Positions 16,947-25,328 of a stretch of DNA of 64,000 nt are shown here, in pieces. Source of the DNA: Guptibacillus hwajinpoensis (GTDB lineage Bacteria; Bacillota; Bacilli; Bacillales; Guptibacillaceae); contig NZ_JAIVAE010000006.1 of assembly GCF_020171785.1 (NCBI RefSeq), positions 124,001 through 188,000 of the forward strand. The letters run 5' to 3'. Every line of letters begins with the position of its first letter. Position 1 is the first letter of the stretch. The notes beneath the pieces were generated by a model. It made no database searches. It was given only the letters and a program-made list of their open reading frames with translations, and was not told the origin of the DNA. The position numbers were made by a program, and so were the translations under genes.

Positions 16947-18209
16947 CTAATTCATGATTTTTTTCCTGGCATCGTTCGCTAACCTAAAATAAAAACTTGA
17001 ATTTTTATATTGGCCATTATTAAAATAATGGTCTGCCAGCATTTCACCGTACTCTGAAACATAGTACCAACGTGTTTTTTCCTCAAAGTATTTAACTGCA
17101 TCTTTAAGGATTAACTCTTGATTTTCACTCTGCTTGTTACTAAGTTTTAAAATCAAGATTTTAAAATGGTGGATATATTCTAGGTACTCTGTTTTTGTAA
17201 CTAGCACCATACCATCATTAATTGATTTACGAGCGAGATCAAAGTTACCGCTTTTAATATACTCTGAAGCAATTAAATATAAAGTCTTAGCGCGATCTTC
17301 AATTTCGTGCACTTCACTATTTTGTAAAGCTAATTGATAGTATTTTAAAGCCAAATCCGATTCGTTTTGGCAAGAGTATACATACCCAAGGTCATGGTAA
17401 ATAATACTCTTAAGTCGTTTATCATTAAAAGATTCTGCATATTTTTGTGCATTTTGGAAGTGATGTTCGGCTTCTCCATAATTTAAGATAACTCTATTGT
17501 TTACTCCTAAAAGAATTTCAGTGTCTGAAGCTCTTTTGAAATTGTATTCTTTATTAAACATTTCAAGGCATTTTATTGCAAGGTTATTAGATAAAGTAAT
17601 TTGACTAAGACGATTGTGTACAAGTGCTTGTTGATAGTAAAATTCTGCCCATTCTGCAGAATTTGATTTCATCGAAGTAAGAAGAAAATGAGCTTTTTTG
17701 TACTGTTCACCAGCTTCTTTAAATTTACTATTTTGGTAGTAGTATAAGCCTAAAAAGTAAAAATAATAGAATTCAAGTTGCTCAGATAGTCTTTCTTGTA
17801 CGTGATACAACCTCTCAAGAATATCATTCGCTTTATCAGTTTCTCTAAATAAAATATGATACCTAAACGATAAAAGAAGATATTTCGTCAGCATATCAGG
17901 ATCTTCCACGCCGTCAATTTCTTCATCTATCAGTTTCTTGTAACTAACAACTTCCTCAAAGTTTCTTAGACGCATTTCTTTGTACCAGGAGTCTAAATCA
18001 TTGTGAAGCCTGTTCATTTTATCCTCATCATCAACCTGATCTAGAGAAACGCCTAACTCTTTACAAAGATGTCCAACAAGTTCTTCACTTGGCTGGGCAA
18101 GACCGTGTTCGATTTTACTTAAATACGGAATAGAACAGATTCCGGAAGCGAGTTGTTCTTGCGTGATGCCTTTCATCTGCCTGAAGTATCGGATTTTTGC
18201 TCCAATCAT
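16947..18209 (-). CDS. RNPP-family quorum-sensing regulator (HTH + TPR)
   Basis: A 420-residue cytoplasmic regulator. Residues 1-60 are an XRE-type helix-turn-helix (KIRYFRQMKGITQEQLA, then IPYLSKIEHGLAQPS). The rest is a series of about eight to nine tetratricopeptide-like helix pairs rich in Tyr, Phe and Leu. This is the domain order and length of NprR and, with a shorter TPR part, PlcR; Rap proteins lack the DNA-binding domain. The TPR superhelix binds a short re-imported peptide, most likely the product of the gene immediately downstream. It is transcribed divergently from a 57-aa gene and from the CWB2 protease beyond it, which are candidate targets. NprR activates a protease gene in Bacillus cereus group strains, an analogous arrangement. 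Confidence 0.9.
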   Translation of the reverse strand: MIGAKIRYFRQMKGITQEQLASGICSIPYLSKIEHGLAQPSEELVGHLCKELGVSLDQVDDEDKMNRLHNDLDSWYKEMRLRNFEEVVSYKKLIDEEIDGVEDPDMLTKYLLLSFRYHILFRETDKANDILERLYHVQERLSEQLEFYYFYFLGLYYYQNSKFKEAGEQYKKAHFLLTSMKSNSAEWAEFYYQQALVHNRLSQITLSNNLAIKCLEMFNKEYNFKRASDTEILLGVNNRVILNYGEAEHHFQNAQKYAESFNDKRLKSIIYHDLGYVYSCQNESDLALKYYQLALQNSEVHEIEDRAKTLYLIASEYIKSGNFDLARKSINDGMVLVTKTEYLEYIHHFKILILKLSNKQSENQELILKDAVKYFEEKTRWYYVSEYGEMLADHYFNNGQYKNSSFYFRLANDARKKIMN

Positions 18210-18256
18210 TCTTTGCTTCCTTTCTCCTAGAACTATTTGATTACAGTTTACTAAAA

Positions 18257-18274
18257 ATTCTCAGAAAAGAGAAT
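18257..18274. promoter_or_regulatory. Inverted repeat in the regulator promoter
   Basis: ATTCTC-N6-GAGAAT, 48 bases upstream of the regulator start. It is a possible autoregulatory operator; no binding data. Confidence 0.35.
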
Positions 18275-18371
18275 AGTTTTGAGGTTGGGAAATATAAAAA
18301 GAATTTGCATGATTATCACGCTAAATCCGAACGATGTTTCCCAATATTTCATAATGCAATGATCGATACTT

Positions 18372-18396
18372 TATGGTATATATTAACTATAACATA
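18372..18396. promoter_or_regulatory. 25-bp imperfect palindrome before the 57-aa gene
   Basis: TATGGTATA-N7-TATAACATA, arms matching at 8 of 9 positions, ending 6 bases before the ribosome site of the 57-aa gene. The TATG...CATA ends recall the PlcR box, so it is a candidate operator for the divergent RNPP regulator. Confidence 0.4.
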
Positions 18397-18413
18397 CAGG
18401 ATGGAGGAGAAAA

Positions 18414-18587
18414 ATGGAAGATCGTTTTAAAAACTTAGAAATCTTAATTGCGAATTTGATTCAAATTGTTGGCACGTTAAGAAAAGATCAGTCGGAATTA
18501 GAAGAACGCTACGCCTCACTTCAATCATCGTATGAACAATTGGTAAACGACCACGTAAGGAAAGAAACACAATCCTCTCTAAGTTAA
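18414..18587 (+). CDS. Small coiled-coil protein, 57 aa
   Basis: A 57-residue helical protein with a heptad-like pattern (LEILIANLIQIVGTLRKD then ELEERYASLQSSYEQL), probably a short coiled coil. An excellent GGAGGAG site precedes the ATG by 4-5 bases. It is divergent from the RNPP regulator, with two palindromes in the shared 204-bp promoter region, so it may be under that regulator's control. Function unknown. Confidence 0.7.
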   Translation: MEDRFKNLEILIANLIQIVGTLRKDQSELEERYASLQSSYEQLVNDHVRKETQSSLS

Positions 18588-18697
18588 GACTTCTTTAACC
18601 TCTCAGCGCAACTTCCAAAAATTTCTCATAAACACCTTTCAATTCTTCTGCCTTTTCATTATCCTAAAACTAGCATGGAACTTTAGGGGGAAAAGAA

Positions 18698-20746
18698 TTG
18701 AAGAAGAGTAACATTTTTCTTGTTATTTTCACATTGAGCTTTATTTTGCTTTTAACACCACAAGTTGAAGCAGAAGAAACTGTCAATGTGATTGTGAAAT
18801 ACTCAGAATCTAGTGATCGAGTGAAGGCTCAGTCGATTTCCAGTCAGTTTGATACGATTGAAGCACCGAAGTCAGAAAGTAAAAAGCTTATAAAAGAATT
18901 GGAAAGTCTACCGAATGTGCAATACGCTGAAGAAGATGTACCTGTTTATTTAATGGGTTCAACGCCTGTAAATGATCCTGGATATACTAAGCAAATGTCC
19001 TCTTTTCAGGAAATGTCTGTTGAACAAGCATGGATGAAATATGTACGATCTGATGAAATCACTGTTGCCGTTTTAGATACCGGTGTCGATCTCGATCACC
19101 CGGAATTAGCTAGTAATCTTGCTAATGGAATTAATCTCGTAACTCCTTCTAAAACACCAGACGATGAAAATGGCCACGGTACGCACGTTGCGGGGTTGAT
19201 CGGTGCAGAAACGAATAATGGAGTGGGGATATCTTCTATCTCCCGCGGGGTCAAGATCATGCCGATTAAAGTGATGGAAGGTACGACAGGACAAATGTCC
19301 ACAGTCATTCAAGGCATTGAATATGCCGTTTCTCATGGAGCAGATGTGATTAATTTAAGTCTTGGTACATACAGCAATATGAAAGCAATGAGTGATGTGA
19401 TTCAAATGGCGGCTGAGAGTGGGGTAGTCGTTGTGGCAGCAGGTGGAAATGATAATCAAAATCGGGTTATTTATCCTGCCGCATATAAGTCGACGATCGC
19501 AGTAGCATCAACCCAAACGGGAACGAATGAAAAAGCCTCATTCTCAAATTGGGGAGCAGAGATCGATCTTCACACTCCAGGTACGGATATTTATAGCACG
19601 TGGCTAAACTCATACGAAACAGATAGTGGGACGAGTATGTCCACAGCGCTTGTAAGCTCAGCAGCTAGCATGATTTTACAAAACAGTCCATTTTTAACGA
19701 GTGCTCAGGTAAAAGATGTGCTCACTTCGAGTACCGATCCAATCAGTAAGTTGGAGGGAATGGGAAGTGGACGCTTGAATGTCTCTTCCGCTTTAGAATA
19801 CGTTGAAACGAAAAATAGAATTTATGGCAAAACGGCCGTTCACACAGCTGTTGCGGTTTCTAAGCACGGTTGGGATAAATTAAATCAAAAACAGGTTACC
19901 TTAAATGGTGAAAACATGGATGGGAAATTCGTGATTTTAGCAAGTGGCTTAACCTTTCCAGATAGTCTAGCAGCAGCCCCTTTATCGTCTTATCTAGATG
20001 CGCCGATATTGCTTCAGCAAACGAATGCTTTAGCTGAGGCTAATATAGAAGAACTAAAGAGACTAAAGGCTACTCACGTTGTTATTGTAGGAGGATCTGG
20101 TGCTGTATCCGAAGTAGCAGAGAATGAATTAAAGCAATTAGGTATTCACACACTTCGATTATCAGGAAAAGATCGATATGCTACTGCAGTTGCTATTAAT
20201 CATGCTATTCCTTTTGAAACAGAAGAAGCAATGATCGTTTCGGGAGAAGATTTTCCTGATGCTCTTTCCATTGCTCCATACGCTGGAAGGTATGACTACC
20301 CCGTATTATTTGTTCAAAAAAACAAGGCGCCAGCCGTTGTGAAGTCTTATCTCAATTCTAAAGAAATTCGTCATGCTTATGCCATAGGTGGTACAGGGGC
20401 GATGTCTAACGAAACGATGGAATCTCTCCAGATTCCTTACAATAGAATTAGTGGAGAAGATCGCTACGCAACGAATTACAAGGTTATTAAACAGTTTGGT
20501 TTAGAGGAAGAATCACTGTATATTGCCACTGGTACGAACTTCCCTGATGCATTAGTGGGAGGAGCTCTGGCTACTAAAGTAGAAAGCTCAGTTATGTTAA
20601 CTCATCCACGAAAAATGCTAGCTAGTGTGAATGAAGAATTAACCTATTTAAGAAATAAAGGATTCCAAGATTATCACTTTCTTGGAGGTTATGGTGCTGT
20701 TTCTCCCCAAATTGCCTGGAAAATTGATAAAAAACTACTGTACTAG
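18698..20746 (+). CDS. Secreted subtilisin-like serine protease with three CWB2 repeats
   Basis: A 682-residue exported S8 peptidase starting at TTG behind TTTAGGGGGAAAAG. A signal peptide (about 1-25) and an inhibitor_I9-like propeptide with the EEDVPVYL cleavage region come first. The catalytic triad is Asp127 (AVLDTGVD), His160 (NGHGTHVAG) and Ser313 (DSGTSMSTALV); the oxyanion Asn is in AAGGNDN. The active-site serine context is GTSMSTAL instead of the usual GTSMATPH. Residues 372-682 are three CWB2 repeats that should hold it to the wall. It lies next to the peptide-regulator cassette and is a plausible target. Confidence 0.92.
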   Translation: MKKSNIFLVIFTLSFILLLTPQVEAEETVNVIVKYSESSDRVKAQSISSQFDTIEAPKSESKKLIKELESLPNVQYAEEDVPVYLMGSTPVNDPGYTKQMSSFQEMSVEQAWMKYVRSDEITVAVLDTGVDLDHPELASNLANGINLVTPSKTPDDENGHGTHVAGLIGAETNNGVGISSISRGVKIMPIKVMEGTTGQMSTVIQGIEYAVSHGADVINLSLGTYSNMKAMSDVIQMAAESGVVVVAAGGNDNQNRVIYPAAYKSTIAVASTQTGTNEKASFSNWGAEIDLHTPGTDIYSTWLNSYETDSGTSMSTALVSSAASMILQNSPFLTSAQVKDVLTSSTDPISKLEGMGSGRLNVSSALEYVETKNRIYGKTAVHTAVAVSKHGWDKLNQKQVTLNGENMDGKFVILASGLTFPDSLAAAPLSSYLDAPILLQQTNALAEANIEELKRLKATHVVIVGGSGAVSEVAENELKQLGIHTLRLSGKDRYATAVAINHAIPFETEEAMIVSGEDFPDALSIAPYAGRYDYPVLFVQKNKAPAVVKSYLNSKEIRHAYAIGGTGAMSNETMESLQIPYNRISGEDRYATNYKVIKQFGLEEESLYIATGTNFPDALVGGALATKVESSVMLTHPRKMLASVNEELTYLRNKGFQDYHFLGGYGAVSPQIAWKIDKKLLY

Positions 20747-20773
20747 CTTCGATAAACTTCGAAGCTTTTTTCT
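20745..20773 (+). terminator. Terminator after the 682-aa protease gene
   Basis: Seven-bp stem AGCTTCG / CGAAGCT overlapping the stop codon, 8-base loop, T-run. Confidence 0.75.
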
Positions 20774-20855
20774 TTTATTACCGTGTTTTTTCACAAAACA
20801 ATAAGAAATAGTGTCATAGAATTATATATTTTGTAAAAAATTACACATTTATTTG

Positions 20856-20884
20856 TTGACGGACATAAAAAACAAGATTAAACT
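20856..20884 (+). promoter_or_regulatory. Possible sigma-A promoter of the large protease gene
   Basis: TTGACG, 17-base spacer, TAAACT, 86 bases upstream of the start at 20970. Confidence 0.45.
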
Positions 20885-20969
20885 GAAAATGCAGAAAATT
20901 TTCTAAAATAAATCAGGGGAGGGATATTTTAGCAGCGTTTTTATAACAATACTGGGGGGAAATACACGA

Positions 20970-23900
20970 ATGACATTTAAGAAAAAGTTTATTACGGTTT
21001 TTGCTGGCGCGACCTTATTGGCATCATCGTTCTCTAACGTTGGATACAATCCTGATGTAGCGGAAGCTGCCTTACAAGAAACAAAGAAGTTTAAACCAGC
21101 TATTTCACAAGAGATTTCAGCTCTTGCTTTTAGTGATGCTGCGGTACAAGAGTTGATTGTTGTCACAAAAGGAAAGAAAGACCTTTCTTCGCAACTTGAA
21201 AAAATGGGTGTTAAAGTACTTGATAACCATAAGAACTATGTCTACTTAACAGAAATTCCAACTAATAAAGTAATGGAAGTTTATGGACTTGATGACGTAG
21301 CGTCACTTGGTAAAAACGGAACGGTTGAATTGGAAAAGACATTCGATGACCCTGAAATAGCACCTATTAATGAAGCTGCAGAAGAAGTAGTTGGCCCCCA
21401 AACAGAAGAAACACATGATGCCACAGGTGTGGATGAATTCCATAATAAATATGATGGCTCTGGAACGAGAGTCGCCATTATTGACTCGGGTCCAGACCCA
21501 GGTCATGAAGCTTTCACTGAAAAGCTTGCTGAGGGATACTTTGGTAAATCTAAAATCGTCGGTGTGCATGATTACACGATTGGAGACCAAACGAATGAAA
21601 GAGATTCAGATTTTCCACTTGCTGAAGGCGATGTGATTTTCGACAACACAGTTGATGAGGGGGATTCGTTTACTGTTGGAGAAGATACATATAAGACAAA
21701 CGGGATTGATGCCTCGGATGACGAGTATCATTTCGGCTTTCTGGCGCCTGACCTGAATTCAGGTGACCTAAATGCCGATGGTGAAATGACGGAAGACCAC
21801 GATGAGGATGTAGAAGGTAACGATGCAGATAAATTTGGTGTGCTAATGGTTGATGATAAAGTTTACATTGATAAAGATAATGACATGGACTTCGCTGATG
21901 AAATTCCTTATGCGAACAATCAAGCTGGTACATTTGATGTCAATGTAGAGGATGAGTTGGTTGGAGCTAATTTCCGCATCAATTCATTAGATTCAGAGAA
22001 TCCATTTGTGAATATTTTCTTTGATGTCAACGGACATGGCACTCACGTATCGGGTATAACAGCAGCTAATGGGCCAGCAAGATCGAACGAAACAGGAGCT
22101 GTTGCTAAAGATGGTGTTGCGCCAGGAGCAGAGCTAGTAGGTCTTAAAGTATTTAAAGCTGAAGGTGGAGCGGCTAGTTATAGCATCATGTCAGCGATGG
22201 TAGATGCTGCCCTACCAGAATCTCTAGGCGGGTATGACGCAGATGTTGTTAATATGAGTCTAGGTTCTTTACCTGATTTAAATGACGGCACAGATGCAGA
22301 TGACGAGTTAGCAGATCTATTATCTGAAGAATTTGGTACGATGTTTGCTATGTCAGCAGGAAACGAAGGACCTGGGGCTGATTCAGTAGGTTCACCAGGA
22401 ACGAGTACAGCTTCGATCTCTGTAGGTGCACACATGGATGAAGAAATGTGGGCAACCGAATATGACGCTTATCCGTTTGGAAAGAACGCTGATGGCACGC
22501 CAAAAGAAGGGGACGGCCTTTGGTACTTCTCTTCTAATGGTCCAAGGGAAGATGGTATGCAAAAACCTGATATTGTTGCGCCAGGAGCATCATTTGCTTC
22601 TTATCCAGCACAATTAGGTAATTATGCAGTACTTCAAGGTACAAGTATGTCAGCACCTTACGTAGCAGGCGCACTTGCTCTTTTGAAACAAGCTACTGAA
22701 AAAGACAGGGTTCCTTTTGATTACGAATCAGCACGTGAAGCGTTAATTCAAACTGCGCAGCCACTTGAAGGGTATGAACGTTCTCAGCAGGGTGCTGGTT
22801 TAATTGATATCCCTGCTGCCTATGAATATTTGAAAAACAACTTTATTAATGATGTAAAAGAAGTGAATGTCCAAGTTTACCACGGTGAAAAAGTTTCAGG
22901 TGGTCCAGGGCTATACGTAAGAAATCAAGAAATACCGGAAAAAGTAGAAGTTCTTATTGAAAACCCTACTGATGAAACAAAAGAATTAACAATTAAGCCA
23001 AGTGAAAGTTGGTTTACTCCATCTAAGAAGGCGATTACGCTTAAAGCGGGTCAAAGTGAGAAAATTACTGTTACTTATGATAAGGACCAGCTTCAGGTTG
23101 GTAGAAACGAAGGAACGCTAGTCATTGATGATAAGGCGACGGCTTATGTTGAAGCGCGCTCTTATCAAACGATTATTGTTGGAGAAGAATTTACTTCAGA
23201 AAACAAATATCGTTTTAGTGATCAAGGAGAAGTACAATCTTCTAAAACCGAACACTATTACTTTGACGTAAAGCCAGGAATGGAAGAAATCCGTTTCGCC
23301 CTTTCTGCTCTTCAGGAAAATGGTGAATATCAAGGTCGAGTAAGAATGTTAGTACATGACCCGGATGGTAAGCAAGTAAGTGAATATCAAGGATATGCCG
23401 GTTATGGACCAAAAGCGTCTTCCCTTAAAGTAGAAGAAAATGTTTTTGAAAGTCCTAAAGCCGGTGTGTGGGAAGTAGCGGTCTACGGTACGATTGCTCC
23501 TGAAGAAGGTAAAGAAGTAAACAAATTTAACTTCGAAGCTTTTGTACAAGGTGTTGTAGCTACTCCAGGCGAAGTTGACCTTGGTTCTGTCGCTCCAGGT
23601 ACAAAGACAACAAAAGAAGTGAAATTCGAAAATTATCTTTCAGGTGCTAAAAAAGTAAAAATCGAAACTGGCGATTTTAGTAAGGCAGAATCAAGTAAAA
23701 GTCGCATTGAAGTTCCAAATAAAGATTATTATTTGGAAGAGTTGAAGCTCGAAAATAATATTTCTTTAGAGGTAGCAACTTCGAATCCGAAAGATCCAGG
23801 TGATGACGTTGATTTAGAATTTTATAAGAAAACAAAAGATGGGTATGTACCGGTAGCGTCTTCAGGTGATGCTTCTTCTGATGAAAAAGTAAATATGAAA

Positions 23901-25136
23901 GCGCTAGAAGATGGTACTTACCTGGTAGCTGTTTTTGGTTATTCGTCTAGTGACGGAAAAGCAACAGAAGTTGATCTTACAATAACGGAAGAACGAGTTC
24001 TAAATCCTGGTGAAGAAGGTCTGGGTGAACTATCCGCTACTAATAAAACTTTCGATCTAGGTATTGGGAAATCACTTAAAACCGATGTGAAGATTACAAC
24101 ACCAGATGCATCTGGTGATTACACAGCGGGCGTATTCTTAAAGGATGCTGTTACTGACGAAGTTCTTTCAATTCTACCTGTATCTGTTGATGGCGGAGTA
24201 GTGGATGTTATTAAAGGTTCAGACCGCGAAGCGACTGCTATTGAAGTATCAAAAGAGATGTATCCTGATGGTTTCACTGAGGAAGATAGTAAAACTGTGG
24301 TTATCACGACTGGATACGACTTCCCAGATGCTTTATCAGCTGGTCCACTAGCAAGTGCGTATGAAGCACCAGTTCTTCTTGCAGGACCTAAAGGGAAACT
24401 GTCAGAAAAGGTTAGATTAGAAATCTCACGTCTAGGTGCTGAAAATGCCGTAATTGTTGGTGGTACAGGTGTTGTCTCCGACGATGTACTTCTTCAACTT
24501 GCTGAGCTTGGAATCAGCACAAAAAATGTTGAACGTTTATCTGGTAAAAGTCGTTTCGATACGAACTTAGCCATTGTAAACCACTTACAAGAAAAGAATG
24601 GTTATGTAGGAAAAGGCGTGTTTCTTGCGACTGGTATGAACTATGCAGACGCACTTAGCGCTGCTGGTATTGCTGGCGAGAAGCAAATGCCAATTGTGCT
24701 TACAGATGGAAAGAAATTATCTAAAGAAGCAAAAGAAATTCTTAAAGGTGAAGCTGTGTATGTTCTTGGAGGTACAGGAGCAATTTCTGACACTGTTTAT
24801 AATGAAGTAGAAAGCATTGCTTTTGATACGATGAGATTGAAAGGGAAAAATCGTTATGGTACTTTAGCAGCGATTCAAGAGGAGTTTGCTGACGCTACGG
24901 ATACGTTATATGTAGCAAGTGGTCAAACTTTCCCTGACGCACTTTCTTCAGCACCACTCGTATCTATGAACAAAGGAACGCTAGTTTTGGTTCAAAAAGA
25001 TGATGTTCCAACAGAAGTTGAGTCTTTCCTAACAAAATATCTGTATACGAATGATATTAAATCTGTGAAAGTATTAGGTGGAAATGGAGCAGTAAGTGAA
25101 GTAGCGAAAGACGAGTTGCAAAAGTTAGTCAAGTAA
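20970..25136 (+). CDS. Very large secreted S8 serine protease with three CWB2 repeats
   Basis: A 1388-residue exported protease. It has a signal peptide (about 1-35), a propeptide, and the catalytic Asp172 (AIIDSGPDPGHEAF), His356 (NGHGTHVSG) and Ser559 (GTSMSAPYVAG). The Asp-to-His distance is about 184 residues against roughly 30-40 in subtilisin; the insert is very acidic and has calcium-loop-like segments (DLNADGEMTED, DKDNDMDFADE). A long Asp-His insert is a feature of tripeptidyl-peptidase II-like subtilases. Beta-rich domains fill residues 600-1075, and three CWB2 repeats occupy 1080-1388. It ends with a strong terminator and is probably monocistronic. Confidence 0.92.
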   Translation: MTFKKKFITVFAGATLLASSFSNVGYNPDVAEAALQETKKFKPAISQEISALAFSDAAVQELIVVTKGKKDLSSQLEKMGVKVLDNHKNYVYLTEIPTNKVMEVYGLDDVASLGKNGTVELEKTFDDPEIAPINEAAEEVVGPQTEETHDATGVDEFHNKYDGSGTRVAIIDSGPDPGHEAFTEKLAEGYFGKSKIVGVHDYTIGDQTNERDSDFPLAEGDVIFDNTVDEGDSFTVGEDTYKTNGIDASDDEYHFGFLAPDLNSGDLNADGEMTEDHDEDVEGNDADKFGVLMVDDKVYIDKDNDMDFADEIPYANNQAGTFDVNVEDELVGANFRINSLDSENPFVNIFFDVNGHGTHVSGITAANGPARSNETGAVAKDGVAPGAELVGLKVFKAEGGAASYSIMSAMVDAALPESLGGYDADVVNMSLGSLPDLNDGTDADDELADLLSEEFGTMFAMSAGNEGPGADSVGSPGTSTASISVGAHMDEEMWATEYDAYPFGKNADGTPKEGDGLWYFSSNGPREDGMQKPDIVAPGASFASYPAQLGNYAVLQGTSMSAPYVAGALALLKQATEKDRVPFDYESAREALIQTAQPLEGYERSQQGAGLIDIPAAYEYLKNNFINDVKEVNVQVYHGEKVSGGPGLYVRNQEIPEKVEVLIENPTDETKELTIKPSESWFTPSKKAITLKAGQSEKITVTYDKDQLQVGRNEGTLVIDDKATAYVEARSYQTIIVGEEFTSENKYRFSDQGEVQSSKTEHYYFDVKPGMEEIRFALSALQENGEYQGRVRMLVHDPDGKQVSEYQGYAGYGPKASSLKVEENVFESPKAGVWEVAVYGTIAPEEGKEVNKFNFEAFVQGVVATPGEVDLGSVAPGTKTTKEVKFENYLSGAKKVKIETGDFSKAESSKSRIEVPNKDYYLEELKLENNISLEVATSNPKDPGDDVDLEFYKKTKDGYVPVASSGDASSDEKVNMKALEDGTYLVAVFGYSSSDGKATEVDLTITEERVLNPGEEGLGELSATNKTFDLGIGKSLKTDVKITTPDASGDYTAGVFLKDAVTDEVLSILPVSVDGGVVDVIKGSDREATAIEVSKEMYPDGFTEEDSKTVVITTGYDFPDALSAGPLASAYEAPVLLAGPKGKLSEKVRLEISRLGAENAVIVGGTGVVSDDVLLQLAELGISTKNVERLSGKSRFDTNLAIVNHLQEKNGYVGKGVFLATGMNYADALSAAGIAGEKQMPIVLTDGKKLSKEAKEILKGEAVYVLGGTGAISDTVYNEVESIAFDTMRLKGKNRYGTLAAIQEEFADATDTLYVASGQTFPDALSSAPLVSMNKGTLVLVQKDDVPTEVESFLTKYLYTNDIKSVKVLGGNGAVSEVAKDELQKLVK

Positions 25137-25148
25137 TTGGAAGAACGA

Positions 25149-25183
25149 GTAGCTTTGATCTTCGGATCAAAGCTACTTTTTTT
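25149..25183 (+). terminator. Strong terminator with TTCG tetraloop
   Basis: Perfect 12-bp stem GTAGCTTTGATC / GATCAAAGCTAC capped by TTCG, seven T. Confidence 0.95.
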
Positions 25184-25328
25184 GGCTAAATAGAGACTGT
25201 GAAAGAAATATCATGAATTTGTTTTAATCATGCCGAATCCTGTTTATTTTAATAGAAGGTTTCTATATAATTTATATTTAGGAAAGTATTAGAAAAGATG
25301 GCTAATCAAGGGGTTTTAGGGGGAAGGT

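Noticed and set aside
16795-18209. Phage arbitrium (AimR-AimP) system
   Set aside because: Architecture is related, but no integrase, repressor or phage structural gene is nearby and the flanks are chromosomal genes; the NprR-like assignment fits better.
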